Source: Gammaproteobacteria bacterium
GTDB lineage: Bacteria; Pseudomonadota; Gammaproteobacteria; Xanthomonadales; Marinicellaceae
Assembly (NCBI GenBank): GCA_030430025.1
Contig: JAUIGR010000004.1
Location: 1-64,000, forward strand
Direction: 5' to 3'
Length of the DNA stretch: 64,000 bases
Part shown: positions 52,994 through 62,776 of the stretch, piece after piece
How the letters are laid out: each line of letters begins with the position of its first letter
Numbering within the stretch: the stretch's first letter is position 1
The notes under the pieces: generated by a model
The model's input: only the letters and a program-made list of their open reading frames with translations
The model's database searches: none
What the model was told of the DNA's origin: nothing
Translations under genes and position numbers: made by a program

Positions 52994-53853
52994 GTGACAT
53001 AGAAAAACTACTGGATTACTTTGACTTAGAGGTTCTTGAACATAACTTATTTCGGGGCCAATCTCTCGATATCGGCACTGGTCGTATTTTTGGCGGACAA
53101 GCATTAGCACAAGCGTTAAAAGCAGCTTATCTGACCACAACAGATCAAAATGTTCACTCATTACACGCTTACTTTTTAAGGGAGGGAGACTGTAATAAAC
53201 CAGTCATCTATCAGGTAGAAAGAGCACGTGACGGTAGAACATTCAGCAACCGTCGGATTTCAGCAATCCAAAATGGCAAACCCATTCTGATTTTATCTTG
53301 TTCTTTTCAAAAGTTTGAAATTGGATTTGAGCACCAAAAAACCATGCCTGACGTACCAATGCCTGAAGCGTTAACAGAAAAAACCCTAATTCCAGGAGAC
53401 AAAATCAAACACCTGTCACCAAGGATGCGTCGAACGCTAACCACCCAAGGACCTTTTGAATTTCGGTTTGTTAATGATGTTGACCCATTTGATGAACAGC
53501 CCAAAGAGCCAATCAAACGAATTTGGTTCAGAACCAGAAGCACATTACCCGAAGATCAATCGATACATCGTACCCTACTGACATTCGTTTCGGATTTTCA
53601 CTTGGTATCAACCGCTACCTTACCTCATGGTATTTCATACCTTGACCCGCAATTGCAATTTGCTAGCTTAGACCATGCAATGTGGTTTCATAGACCTTTA
53701 AAAATTGATGACTGGCTACTGTATGACTGCGACAGCCCAAGTGCTTCAGAAGCTCGTGGTTTTGCAACTGGCCATGTCTTTGATAAAAATGGGATATTGG
53801 TGGCCTCTACAGCTCAACAAGGTTTGATGAGATTGTGGAGCAAAAACAGCTAA
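52990..53853 (+). CDS. tesB: Acyl-CoA thioesterase II (TesB)
   Basis: The 287-residue protein has a double hotdog fold. The N-terminal block NLFRGQSLDIGTGRIFGGQALAQAL and the VERARDGRTFSNRRISAIQNGKPI block are typical TesB, and the second half has ATLPHGISYLDPQLQFASLDHAMWFHRP with the catalytic Asp. It hydrolyses medium- and long-chain acyl-CoA. It is coupled to the amidase by a 4-bp overlap. Confidence 0.94.
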   Translation: MSDIEKLLDYFDLEVLEHNLFRGQSLDIGTGRIFGGQALAQALKAAYLTTTDQNVHSLHAYFLREGDCNKPVIYQVERARDGRTFSNRRISAIQNGKPILILSCSFQKFEIGFEHQKTMPDVPMPEALTEKTLIPGDKIKHLSPRMRRTLTTQGPFEFRFVNDVDPFDEQPKEPIKRIWFRTRSTLPEDQSIHRTLLTFVSDFHLVSTATLPHGISYLDPQLQFASLDHAMWFHRPLKIDDWLLYDCDSPSASEARGFATGHVFDKNGILVASTAQQGLMRLWSKNS

Positions 53854-53877
53854 AACCTGCTTTATTATGACTCTAAT

Positions 53878-53929
53878 AACTAGTCGAACTTGAAAAACGC
53901 CAGGATGGACTTTTCAGAGTTGACTAACT
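53878..53929. repeat. Dispersed MITE-like repeat, copy 3 (short, internally deleted)
   Basis: AACTAGTCGAACTTGAAAAA joined directly to CGCCAGGATGGACTTTTCAG and GTTGACTAACT gives both ends of the family without the middle. The junction is equivalent to bases near 37640 and 37890 in copy 1. It lies between the convergent tesB and DUF885 genes. Confidence 0.75.
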
Positions 53930-53962
53930 AGATGGCATCTCATTCACATGAGGCCATCTAGT
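53926..53962. terminator. Hairpin between tesB and the DUF885 gene
   Basis: ACTAGATGGC (53927-53936) pairs with GCCATCTAGT (53953-53962) with a 16-nt loop. It lies between two convergent genes and partly overlaps the repeat's right end. No long T run follows on either strand, so termination is only probable. Confidence 0.5.
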
Positions 53963-53993
53963 CATCAAAACAAATCAATGTTTTATTATTTTA

Positions 53994-55739
53994 TCATAAC
54001 CTGGTTTGAATAAATTCCTCTTGAACTGATGCTTTTAGGACATCTGGTGGCAATAAACCTTGAGCCAAAATAAAATCATGAAAAGCTTTTTGATTAAACT
54101 TTTTCTTTAGCTTTAATTCAGTCATAGCACGCAAAGCCAATAACTTTTCATACCCATAATAGTATGCTGTTGCTTGTCCTGGAGAACGAAAAGTATAACG
54201 GTCTATTTCTGTTTGAGCGTTCTTATTATCTGCTCCTACATCCTCCATCAGCACCCGTTTCGCTTCTTCAGGTGTGATCAAACCCAAATTTAACATTGGG
54301 TCAAGCCAAATTCTGGCTGCTCGCAACAACCTTGCCTGCAGAGAATATAGTTGACCATCTAGCGGCATATATGGCTTAGCAATCGCCTCAGCATATAAAG
54401 CCCAGCCTTCAACATTGGCAGAGTTGAATGCAAACAAGGCGCGTGCAGTTGACACACCACCTCTGAGCATGGTCGTGAACTGCATTTCATGACCAGGCCT
54501 TGCTTCATGAGCTGACAGTGTCCACATCATGGCTCTGAACGCATAATCATTTTCAGGCCAACTACCATCTTCATTTTGTTCAATTTTAGGAACTATAAAT
54601 TCAGGATATTCACCAGTATTTCCAACCAATCGAGGAATATCCAAATGAGCTGCAGGCTGCTGTGCAGTTTCCGCTGCACTAGCCATTCTGGCACGTGCAG
54701 GTTCGTTAGGTACAGTAGCCAAATTATTGTTAATAATAATTTGATCCAGTTCGCGCATGATCTCAGTATACTCATCCATTAGTACATCTCCTGTCACCTG
54801 TTCATCTTTAAGCAATTCAAGCACTTCACGATATTGTGTGGTTTTATAACCTTTCTCAGCAGCCACCAAAGGTGCTAGTGCTATCATTTCATTACGGATA
54901 TTGATGAACGCCACTTGTCCAATTTTTATCAACTCCTCAGGAGTAGCATCAACACCCCAGTTTTTCAGTTGTAATTCATACAACTCTCTTGGCAATTTGG
55001 CAGACTCTCTGGTATTAGGTAAGATCGTTTCCTTAACCCAGGCATTGTACTCAGTCAGTTGACTCTGCAAAGTTTTTAGATCCTGTTCATAGTCCGATAA
55101 GTCACTGGCCTCAAAAAGTTCCGTTAAACCATTGATAAAAATATCACCACGCTCTAAATACTGTTCCACCTCACCCCGAAACGGTTTAATCAAACCTGGC
55201 ACATTCATTCGTTCGGTTAATCTCTTTTTGGCTAATTTTACAAAAGGATCATAACCATCGGCTTTTCCTGTGTATTTACGCAAACGCGCTAAAGCAGATT
55301 GTTGCCTTTCATGAGAGACTTGTTTGTCTAAAAGACCATTAAAACCAGCAAAAACCAAACCAGTAATATTTCCATAAGGCAACACTTTGTCATGATTGAC
55401 CTGAATTGTATGTATGTTGTCTTCGGTAGACTTAATCATGATCATAATATCCTGCCTCACTCGTGGATCCTTTTCTTTGGACAGATAGCTATTAAGTTTT
55501 TTCAGAATATCCCGACTACTTTGTAACTGGCGCTCAACTAAATTATCTTTCAAGTCAAAAATAGCCTCATCATAGCCGTCAACTCCTGCTTGACCAGCAA
55601 ACTCAGGAGCAAATTTTGCTTGAGCCTCCATCACTTCGTAGGCAATTTGGTTAGATCTTTCGACCCATTCAGGCATTTTCTTTGCAGATAAGCTATTGAA
55701 AAATAGTATTATCAACAAAACGGTAAATGTTTTCTTCAT
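53994..55739 (-). CDS. DUF885 family exported metallopeptidase-like protein
   Basis: The 581-residue precursor has a signal peptide (MKKTFTVLLIILFFNSLSA). The mainly helical DUF885 body includes the metal motif MWTLSAHEARPGHEMQF (HExxPGH type) and a distal E in SANVEGWALYAEAIA, matching zinc-peptidase-like arrangements. FRSPGQATAYYYGYEKLLALR is the family signature. A role in peptide hydrolysis in the periplasm is likely, but the substrate is unknown. Confidence 0.88.
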   Translation of the reverse strand: MKKTFTVLLIILFFNSLSAKKMPEWVERSNQIAYEVMEAQAKFAPEFAGQAGVDGYDEAIFDLKDNLVERQLQSSRDILKKLNSYLSKEKDPRVRQDIMIMIKSTEDNIHTIQVNHDKVLPYGNITGLVFAGFNGLLDKQVSHERQQSALARLRKYTGKADGYDPFVKLAKKRLTERMNVPGLIKPFRGEVEQYLERGDIFINGLTELFEASDLSDYEQDLKTLQSQLTEYNAWVKETILPNTRESAKLPRELYELQLKNWGVDATPEELIKIGQVAFINIRNEMIALAPLVAAEKGYKTTQYREVLELLKDEQVTGDVLMDEYTEIMRELDQIIINNNLATVPNEPARARMASAAETAQQPAAHLDIPRLVGNTGEYPEFIVPKIEQNEDGSWPENDYAFRAMMWTLSAHEARPGHEMQFTTMLRGGVSTARALFAFNSANVEGWALYAEAIAKPYMPLDGQLYSLQARLLRAARIWLDPMLNLGLITPEEAKRVLMEDVGADNKNAQTEIDRYTFRSPGQATAYYYGYEKLLALRAMTELKLKKKFNQKAFHDFILAQGLLPPDVLKASVQEEFIQTRL

Positions 55740-55885
55740 AGTTATTCTGTCATATTAAGTACAACTATTGTATGAATTCAGCATTATCAGAACATCAGCC
55801 ATTGGTCATATTAACCAGATAAGTAGCTATTTTGAGTGAAGTAGACAACATGCTACAATTCTACGCTTTAAAAAGTTGGGAATAC

Positions 55886-57532
55886 ATGAATCAAAAAATA
55901 CTGAATAGCCTGTTGATGCTGTTGATTTCAGGAATGGCCATGGCCGCTGAAAGTCAAACAACCAGTCCCTATGCAGCCACCATATGGTCCATATTCCCCC
56001 CACTTTTGGCCATTGCCATCGCTTTACTTTTTAGAAATGTCATCCCAGCTTTATTTTTTGGACTCACATTTGGTGTTTGGCTAGTTGCTGGTGGCAGTTG
56101 GCAGGCAGCTATGACTGCACCACTGCAAGCTTTTGAACTCTATGTTGTTAACGCTTTAGCAGATAAAGATCATGCTTCAGTGATTTTGTTTTCGCTAATG
56201 ATTGGCGGCATGGTGGGTATCGTCTCACGAAACGGTGGTATGGTTGGTATCGTTAATATTATTATCCAATGGGCAAACACCACCAAACGAGCCTCTATTG
56301 CCACCATCGGTATGGGCATGAGTATCTTTTTTGATGACTATGCCAACACCCTAGTGGTCGGCAACACCATGCGTCCAATTACTGACAAAATGAAGATATC
56401 ACGTCAAAAACTAGCCTATTTAGTGGACTCAACAGCTGCCCCAATCGCTTGCATTGCACTCATCACAACCTGGGTTGGCTTTGAAGTTGGTTTAATTGAT
56501 GATGCCCTCAAGGGTATTGATTATGATGGCATCGGTGCTTATGCAATATTTTTGCAAACCATCCCTTACAGTTTTTACCCTATTCTGGCGCTGCTACTGA
56601 CCATCTATATTGCATCAACCAGTCTCGATTTTGGTCCCATGTACCATGCAGAAGTCGCTGCCCGTAATGCCACCCAGATGTCATCTGAAGATGATTTAAT
56701 CATCGATGAAGAGATAGAACCAGTCAAAAACAAACCGTACCGAGCCGTCAATGCCATTGTCCCAATACTGTTCTTAATTGGTACTGTCATGGCAGGCTTA
56801 TTTATTACTGGTTATGACCCCAAACTTGAACAACAAAGTCTCAAAGACATTATCGGTAACTCTAACTCATATCAAGCATTACTTTGGGGCTCGATGGCCT
56901 CTGTGCTTGTGGCTGCATTGCTCAGTATCTCTCAAGGCATTTTAACCCTCAAACAAACCATCAATGCTTGGTACAAAGGATTAAAAGCGATGATGCTAGC
57001 AATGACTATTTTATTGCTTGCTTGGTCACTATCAGCTGTTACTGAGACATTACAAACCAGTGACTATTTAACCTCTTTGATAGAAGGTTCTTTGTCTGTG
57101 CACTGGTTGCCATTGACCATCTTCCTAGTGGCCGCTCTGACCGCTTTTGCTACTGGTTCTAGCTGGGGCGCTATGGGTATATTAATTCCTCTGGTTATTC
57201 CCATTACCTGGAGCTTGATGGATTCACAAAGTATGTCCGGTACCGAACACCACTACATCTTATACGCTACTATTGCGAGTATTTTAGCAGGAGCTGTTTG
57301 GGGAGACCATTGTTCTCCCATATCCGATACTACCATTCTGTCATCAATGGCTTCTGGCTGCGATCATATTGAACATGTCCGCACTCAAATCCCCTATGCA
57401 TTCTTCGCTGGTGGTTTTGCTCTCATAATGGGCATCATTCCTGCCAGTTTCGGCCTCAATCCCTGGCTGTCTCTTCTCATCGCTGCACTCGGCATGTTCA
57501 TTGGTTTAAAAGTGGTGGGCAAGAAAGTATGA
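55886..57532 (+). CDS. NhaC-family Na+/H+ antiporter
   Basis: The 548-residue protein has roughly 12 membrane segments and the conserved block SIFFDDYANTLVVGNTMRPITDKMKISRQKLAYLVDSTAAPIACIA. ATGSSWGAMGILIPLVIPI and GAVWGDHCSPISDTTILSSMASGCDHIEH in the second half are typical of NhaC/YufR-type carriers. It would exchange Na+ or organic ions such as malate/lactate for protons; family members vary. The ATG at 55886 starts a good hydrophobic leader; an ATG at 55850 and a TTG at 55832 are alternatives. The nudJ start overlaps its stop. Confidence 0.9.
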   Translation: MNQKILNSLLMLLISGMAMAAESQTTSPYAATIWSIFPPLLAIAIALLFRNVIPALFFGLTFGVWLVAGGSWQAAMTAPLQAFELYVVNALADKDHASVILFSLMIGGMVGIVSRNGGMVGIVNIIIQWANTTKRASIATIGMGMSIFFDDYANTLVVGNTMRPITDKMKISRQKLAYLVDSTAAPIACIALITTWVGFEVGLIDDALKGIDYDGIGAYAIFLQTIPYSFYPILALLLTIYIASTSLDFGPMYHAEVAARNATQMSSEDDLIIDEEIEPVKNKPYRAVNAIVPILFLIGTVMAGLFITGYDPKLEQQSLKDIIGNSNSYQALLWGSMASVLVAALLSISQGILTLKQTINAWYKGLKAMMLAMTILLLAWSLSAVTETLQTSDYLTSLIEGSLSVHWLPLTIFLVAALTAFATGSSWGAMGILIPLVIPITWSLMDSQSMSGTEHHYILYATIASILAGAVWGDHCSPISDTTILSSMASGCDHIEHVRTQIPYAFFAGGFALIMGIIPASFGLNPWLSLLIAALGMFIGLKVVGKKV

Positions 57533-57978
57533 GTCGATCCTGGCTCCCACGCGTTACTGTCGCCACCGTGGTTGAACATAAAGGTAAATTTTTGATGGTG
57601 GAAGAAAACATCAGAGGTGAAAGAATCATTAATCAACCAGCCGGACATCTTGACCCAGATGAATCATTGATTGAAGCAGCCGTTAGGGAAACAAAAGAAG
57701 AAACGGGATGGTTAGTCGAAATCACTAATCTGATCGAATTTTCTCAGTGGACTAGCCAGAGCAACAAACATTATTTACGTTCCTGTTTTGCTGGTAAAAT
57801 AATCCACTTTGACCCTGATCAAGTACTTGATGATGGTATCATTCGGGCCATCTGGATGAGCCGTGATGAAGTAGCACAACATAAACACCGTCTAAGATCC
57901 CCACTTGTTTTACAACATATTGACCTCCATATCGCAGGAAAATCATTAGATTTAGATGTATTCAGTTATTACGATTAA
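57529..57978 (+). CDS. nudJ: NUDIX hydrolase (NudJ type)
   Basis: The 149-residue protein has the full NUDIX box GHLDPDESLIEAAVRETKEETGW and the NQPAGHLD start typical of NudJ/YmfB, which acts on thiamine pyrophosphate and nucleoside di- and triphosphates. The nudJ-mnmA-hflD order matches E. coli. It overlaps the antiporter gene by 4 bp (ATGA). Confidence 0.92.
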   Translation: MSRSWLPRVTVATVVEHKGKFLMVEENIRGERIINQPAGHLDPDESLIEAAVRETKEETGWLVEITNLIEFSQWTSQSNKHYLRSCFAGKIIHFDPDQVLDDGIIRAIWMSRDEVAQHKHRLRSPLVLQHIDLHIAGKSLDLDVFSYYD

Positions 57979-57996
57979 ATAAAAGACCATACCAAC

Positions 57997-59109
57997 ATGA
58001 AACAAAAAGTCATCATAGGTATGTCAGGTGGTGTTGATTCATCACTGAGCGCAGCTATATTAAAACAACAAGGCTATGATGTGGCTGGCATGTTTATGAA
58101 AAATTGGGAAGAAGATGATACTTCCGAATATTGTACTGCTGATGAAGATATCAAAGACGCACAATCAGTAGCGGATCATCTGAAGATCAAACTACATCGG
58201 CGCAATTTTTCAACAGAATACTGGGACCATGTATTCAAAGAATTCCTCAATGAATACCGTAAAGGACGAACACCTAACCCAGACATACTCTGCAATAGGG
58301 AAATTAAGTTCAAAACATTCTTCGATCATTGCGACGATTTAGGTTGTTCAATAATGGCTACTGGTCACTATGTTAGAAAAGTCAAAAAAAATGGAAAGTT
58401 CATTTTATTGAAAGGAAAAGACAGCAATAAGGATCAAAGCTATTTTCTATACACAATCAATCAACATCAACTATCAAGATCACTATTTCCTATCGGTGAA
58501 CTGAATAAAGATGAAGTACGGCTTATGGCCGCAGAACTGGGCCTTTCCACACACGATAAAAAAGATTCAACAGGTATTTGTTTTATCGGTGAAAAACGTT
58601 TTCAGGATTTCCTGTCTCGTTACCTTAAACCAAATCCTGGAAATATTGTTACCCCTTCGGGTCAACAAATTGGCAGGCATAATGGTCTGATGTATTACAC
58701 CATAGGTCAACGTCAAGGTTTAGGCATTGGCGGTGTTAAAGCAGCGCTATCAGAACCATGGTTTGTCATCGCTAAAGATCATGCCAAAAATCAACTAGTA
58801 GTAGGACAAAGTGACAGTAATCATTTGATCATGGATGATTATTTAACAGCTAGCCAAAGCACTTGGGTAGCAGATCAAATACCTGAAATGCCACTGCGCT
58901 GTCATGCTAAAATTCGTTATCGACAAGCTGATCAAGCCTGTACGGTAACTACTAATAACCAAGGTCACCTGAAAGTAACTTTTGACGAACTACAACGCGC
59001 TATCACACCAGGACAATCAATTGTTTTTTATGATAATGATGTTTGCCTTGGTGGTGCCATTATTGAAGAATCTAATCGCCTTACATCAACTTGTGAATTA
59101 AAACCATGA
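57997..59109 (+). CDS. mnmA: tRNA 2-thiouridylase MnmA
   Basis: The 370-residue protein has the PP-loop GMSGGVDSSLSA, the catalytic Cys in PDILCNREIKF and the second Cys in STGICFIGEKRFQDFLSRYL. It thiolates U34 of several tRNAs using ATP and relay sulfur. An 18-bp gap separates it from nudJ, and its stop overlaps hflD by 4 bp. Confidence 0.96.
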   Translation: MKQKVIIGMSGGVDSSLSAAILKQQGYDVAGMFMKNWEEDDTSEYCTADEDIKDAQSVADHLKIKLHRRNFSTEYWDHVFKEFLNEYRKGRTPNPDILCNREIKFKTFFDHCDDLGCSIMATGHYVRKVKKNGKFILLKGKDSNKDQSYFLYTINQHQLSRSLFPIGELNKDEVRLMAAELGLSTHDKKDSTGICFIGEKRFQDFLSRYLKPNPGNIVTPSGQQIGRHNGLMYYTIGQRQGLGIGGVKAALSEPWFVIAKDHAKNQLVVGQSDSNHLIMDDYLTASQSTWVADQIPEMPLRCHAKIRYRQADQACTVTTNNQGHLKVTFDELQRAITPGQSIVFYDNDVCLGGAIIEESNRLTSTCELKP

Positions 59110-59714
59110 GAGAACAAACCATCGCACTGGCTGGTGTGTATCAAGCAGCCACAATAGCTCATGAACTAGCCAACTCAGGAGCACTCAGAGAGTTCAAAAG
59201 CTGGAAAGCCAGCCTCAACAGCCTTTACAAAATAAATGCTGACAGTACAGAAGACGTTTTTGACAATGACATCAGTGGACTTGCATTGGGCCTACAGTCA
59301 TTGATCAAATCATTCAATAAAGACCCACAGTACATCAACATCATCAAATATACCCTGACACTTTTAACTTTACAAGGTAAGTTAGATAGCCGGCCAGAAA
59401 TGATTGAATGCATAAAACAAGGTCTTAATGGTTCCAAAGTCTTACAAACAAAAGATGAACCATTTAATGACGCTGTAATAGCTAAACTGGCTAACACCTA
59501 CTCACAAACCATCAGTCAAATGCAACCAAGGGTTATCATAGCAGGACAACCCTTTCATCTTAAAAACACCTCAGTAACAGAAAAAATACGTACTATCCTA
59601 TTAGCTGGTATCAGAGCAGCGACATTATGGCGACAAGTGGGAGGAACTCAGCTTCAACTGTTATTCAAACGAGGAAAATACATTGAAGAAGCAAAAAAAC
59701 TATTGCGCGTATAA
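59106..59714 (+). CDS. hflD: High-frequency lysogenization protein HflD homologue
   Basis: The 202-residue helical protein resembles HflD: EQTIALAGVYQAATIAHELANSG at the N-terminus, a DISGLALGLQSL block, and the C-terminal VTEKIRTILLAGIRAATLWRQVGG. HflD in E. coli affects phage lambda lysogeny through cII. The mnmA-hflD order is conserved. In E. coli purB follows; here it is absent. Confidence 0.92.
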   Translation: MREQTIALAGVYQAATIAHELANSGALREFKSWKASLNSLYKINADSTEDVFDNDISGLALGLQSLIKSFNKDPQYINIIKYTLTLLTLQGKLDSRPEMIECIKQGLNGSKVLQTKDEPFNDAVIAKLANTYSQTISQMQPRVIIAGQPFHLKNTSVTEKIRTILLAGIRAATLWRQVGGTQLQLLFKRGKYIEEAKKLLRV

Positions 59715-60034
59715 CGCATAATATTATAACGTCATGACCCTAAACAAAGTACAAAATCAGCCAATCTGTGTTGGGAATTCCACTAATAACAAGCTCTCTA
59801 GGATTTTTGTGGCGGTTTATGAGACACAAAAAATATTGAAGCTATGACGAATAAACTTTCTATTTAGATGCGTATTTCTCCTTGATTGGCTTTTTCTTTA
59901 TTGCTTAGAACACAAGCAAAAACATCTATATAAACTTCCAGGTTAACAATTCTCGTACGATAATTGACGATTCAACATATGATCACGTTAAAATATGTTC
60001 AACTAATTCACTAATAGTCTGGAGAAAATAAACG
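59715..60034. other. usp upstream region with a possible promoter
   Basis: No gene was found. A possible sigma-70 promoter reads TTGACG (59964-59969) and TAAAAT (59989-59994) with a 19-bp spacer. It lies 40 bp before the usp ATG; GGAG sits a few bases before that ATG. The box is not an FNR site (its half-sites are too close). Confidence 0.4.
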
Positions 60035-60874
60035 ATGAAAGTAATATGTGTCCCTGTGATAGACCGGCCTGAATGTGCTGTTGCCTTGTCTGCTGCCTTT
60101 GAGTTAGGCAATAACATAGGCGCTGCAATCATGGGGTATCATTTACGAGACCACGGCGATTCCAAGATTTCAGTTCATGAGGATGTGGCTGCTTTAGTTA
60201 AAGACAATGAACAATCAACTTTAGTAGAAAGTAACACTCAGCATCAAGCCGAATTGCTATTCAAAAAATTAGCCGAACAACAGGGATATCCATTTAAGAA
60301 TAAAGCCTCAAAAGCACCCATCGCTTTATGGCAAGCGAAAGCTGGTTCTCCAAACAAACTGTTTTCGATTGTGGGCCCTGTCACTGATTTAATCATCGTT
60401 TCAAGACCTAAGTCAGGAGGGAAAAAAGCAAAAAAATTCATGCTATCTGCCCTATTAAATTCAGCTAAACCAGTTTTGGTGTTACCACAAGAAAAGTATA
60501 TATCGGTAGCTAAGCATATTTGTATCGCCTGGAATCAAAGCCCTGAAGTTTCTCGTGTAGTCACAGCAGCGATTTCTCTGCTAAAAAACGCAGAACAGGT
60601 AACTATTGTAACCAATGGGGCAGAAAATAAACTGGGGCCAAAATCCCGACACTTACAAAATTACCTGACCATGCATGGTGTTAACTCACAACATGTTAAA
60701 CTTAATGAAAATAATGACACTGAGGCATTGATGCGTTGTTATGATGAAAGTGGTTCTGATTTGCTACTCATGGGAGCTTATAGCAAGAGTCGCTTAAGAC
60801 AAGTGATATTTGGAGGGGTTACAGAACATATGCTATTTGACGCCAACATTCCAGTCTTGATGCTCCATAATTAG
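60035..60874 (+). CDS. Universal stress protein, tandem-domain type
   Basis: The 279-residue protein has two Usp folds (about 1-150 and 155-279). The second carries the ATP-binding motif GAYSKSRLRQVIFGGVTEHML and the C-terminal strand DANIPVLMLHN; the first lacks a full G-x2-G-x9-G motif. Tandem Usps of this type occur in anaerobic or stress regulons. The stop codon TAG at 60872-60874 lies inside the left end of the dispersed repeat. Confidence 0.88.
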   Translation: MKVICVPVIDRPECAVALSAAFELGNNIGAAIMGYHLRDHGDSKISVHEDVAALVKDNEQSTLVESNTQHQAELLFKKLAEQQGYPFKNKASKAPIALWQAKAGSPNKLFSIVGPVTDLIIVSRPKSGGKKAKKFMLSALLNSAKPVLVLPQEKYISVAKHICIAWNQSPEVSRVVTAAISLLKNAEQVTIVTNGAENKLGPKSRHLQNYLTMHGVNSQHVKLNENNDTEALMRCYDESGSDLLLMGAYSKSRLRQVIFGGVTEHMLFDANIPVLMLHN

Positions 60875-61121
60875 TCAAACCTGAAAAATGCATATCTTAT
60901 TGTTAAATATGAAGAGTTACTTCAGTCTGGTACATTTCTTCAACCAGAAAACAGCTGCCACGATGCACTCTTCAAGTCCATGGTGTGGCACATGGAAGTA
61001 CCAGCTTGAGCCGTCAGGCTCAAGTGAGGTCAAAAAACATCAGCAAAATCGTACTTTTGAGGTTAAGTGGTGTTTAACCGAATCTGAAAAAGGCCAGGAT
61101 AGACTTTTTCAGAGTCAAATA
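60869..61121. repeat. Dispersed MITE-like repeat, copy 2 (about 250 bp)
   Basis: The left end AATTAGTCAAACCTGAAAAA and a right end GACTTTTTCAGAGTCAAATA match copy 1 at 37606. The middle (TGGTGTGGCACATGGA, TTGAGCCGTCAGGCTCAAG) is also shared. It is somewhat shorter, through internal gaps. It starts within the usp stop codon and ends about 18 bp before the Kef-type gene. The frame on this segment is not a gene. Confidence 0.85.
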
Positions 61122-61138
61122 AATAAAAACTGAACATC

Positions 61139-62767
61139 ATGACTTTAACTGCGCTGGCCATGGCATTCGGTGATGTAAGCTGGATCGCTTTGGCCTTTTT
61201 GTTTGGGATAGTGGCCAAACACCTCAAATTACCTCCAATGATCGGTTATTTATTAGCAGGCTTTCTTATTCAACAACTACCGCATGCTAATACTTTATTA
61301 TTTGAGCAACTCTCAGAACTAGGTATCACCTTATTACTATTCACCATTGGTCTAAAAATCAAAGTTAAAGAACTAGCTAAACCTCATATTTGGGCAGTCA
61401 CGACCCTACATACCATTGCTGTCATCGTCATTTTTTTTTCGATATTTAACTTATTAGCCTGGCTGGGTTTATCACAACTGACCGAACTCTCGTATCAAAC
61501 CTTACTTGTGATTGCTTTTGCTTTCAGTTTTTCAAGCACTGTATTTGTCGTTAAAATTCTAGAAGATAAGGGTGAGTATTATTCCAGGCATGGTCGCATT
61601 GCCATTGGCATCTTGGTTATTCAGGATATATTTGCAGTACTTTTTCTAACAATGTCAGCAAACAAAGCACCTTCGTTCTGGGCATTGGGGTTATTCTTAT
61701 TATGGCCTCTCAGATTTTTTTTAGCGCGTCTGCTCAATAGTCTAGGCCATGATGAATTACTGGTTCTTTTTGGTTTTATTTTATCACTTGGTGGTGCCCA
61801 CTTATTTGAAATAGTTGGCTTAAAAGGAGATCTCGGCGCTCTAGTCGCTGGCTTATTGCTATCTCATCATATAAGAGCTAATGACATGGCAAAAACCATG
61901 ATGTCTTTCAAAGACTTGTTCTTACTTGGCTTCTTCATATCCATTGGTTTATCAGGTCAGTTAAGTTGGACAAACCTTTGGTTAGGTTTTATGCTGTTAT
62001 TTCTCGTTTTTATCAAATCTATTTTATTCTATTACTTGTTCACTCGATTCAAACTACGAGCCAGAACCAGCTTAATGGCAACACTCAACCTCAGTAATTA
62101 CAGCGAATTCGGATTGATAGTCGCCGCCCTATGTGTGGCTAATCAATGGTTGACTCCAGATTGGTTGGTCACTATCGCCGTAGCCATGACCTTATCTCAA
62201 ATCATGGCTGCTATCTTAAACTCTCAAGCACATCACCATTTCGTAAAATTCAGAAAAGTATGGCGCAGATGGCAAAAAGAAGAACGGTTGGCAGATGACA
62301 AAGAAGTAGACATTGAAGGGGCTGAAGTGATTATTATTGGTATTGGTCGAGTCGGTTGTGGCGCATATGACCACATGCATGAAATATTGGGCGATCGTGT
62401 AATTGGCATAGATATTAACCCAGATGTTGTGACCAAAAAATCAATCAACAGGAAAATCATTCAAGGTGACCCTTCTGATGCAGATTTTTGGGATCGTGTG
62501 CTCGAACATCACAGTTTAAAGCTGGTTATGATTGCGCTGCCCAACATCAATGCAGCATTGGCTGTGATTGAACAGCTCAACCTATTAGGTTACGAAGGCC
62601 AAATTGCAGCCACCACCCACTTTGCTGAAGAAATCGATGCATATCACGAAGCGGGTGTTCACAGTGTTTTTAATGTGTTCACACAAGCTGGCAGTGGATT
62701 TGCTAATCAAGTAATGGATTTAGGTATGTGCGACCAAATACTTCAAGGACCTCCTTCAAAACTCTAA
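61139..62767 (+). CDS. Kef-type cation:proton antiporter with an RCK domain
   Basis: The 542-residue protein has about 12 membrane helices (residues 10-380), including LPPMIGYLLAGFLI and FTIGLKIKV. A cytosolic RCK/TrkA-N domain follows, starting IIIGIGRVGCGAYDH and ending near residue 540. It resembles KefB/KefC-type K+/H+ antiporters, but I could not confirm the glutathione-binding residues. The gene follows usp, with repeat copy 2 between them, and has no clear SD sequence. Confidence 0.88.
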   Translation: MTLTALAMAFGDVSWIALAFLFGIVAKHLKLPPMIGYLLAGFLIQQLPHANTLLFEQLSELGITLLLFTIGLKIKVKELAKPHIWAVTTLHTIAVIVIFFSIFNLLAWLGLSQLTELSYQTLLVIAFAFSFSSTVFVVKILEDKGEYYSRHGRIAIGILVIQDIFAVLFLTMSANKAPSFWALGLFLLWPLRFFLARLLNSLGHDELLVLFGFILSLGGAHLFEIVGLKGDLGALVAGLLLSHHIRANDMAKTMMSFKDLFLLGFFISIGLSGQLSWTNLWLGFMLLFLVFIKSILFYYLFTRFKLRARTSLMATLNLSNYSEFGLIVAALCVANQWLTPDWLVTIAVAMTLSQIMAAILNSQAHHHFVKFRKVWRRWQKEERLADDKEVDIEGAEVIIIGIGRVGCGAYDHMHEILGDRVIGIDINPDVVTKKSINRKIIQGDPSDADFWDRVLEHHSLKLVMIALPNINAALAVIEQLNLLGYEGQIAATTHFAEEIDAYHEAGVHSVFNVFTQAGSGFANQVMDLGMCDQILQGPPSKL

Positions 62768-62776
62768 TTGGACTAG

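Noticed and set aside
59961-60034. An FNR box upstream of the usp gene
   Set aside because: TTGACGATTCAA is two bases shorter than an FNR site and the half-sites do not match the needed spacing.
60888-61133. An 81-codon plus-strand frame between the usp and Kef-type genes
   Set aside because: It lies almost wholly inside the dispersed repeat copy 2, its counterpart in copy 1 is not preserved as a frame, and it has no ribosome site. It is repeat sequence.
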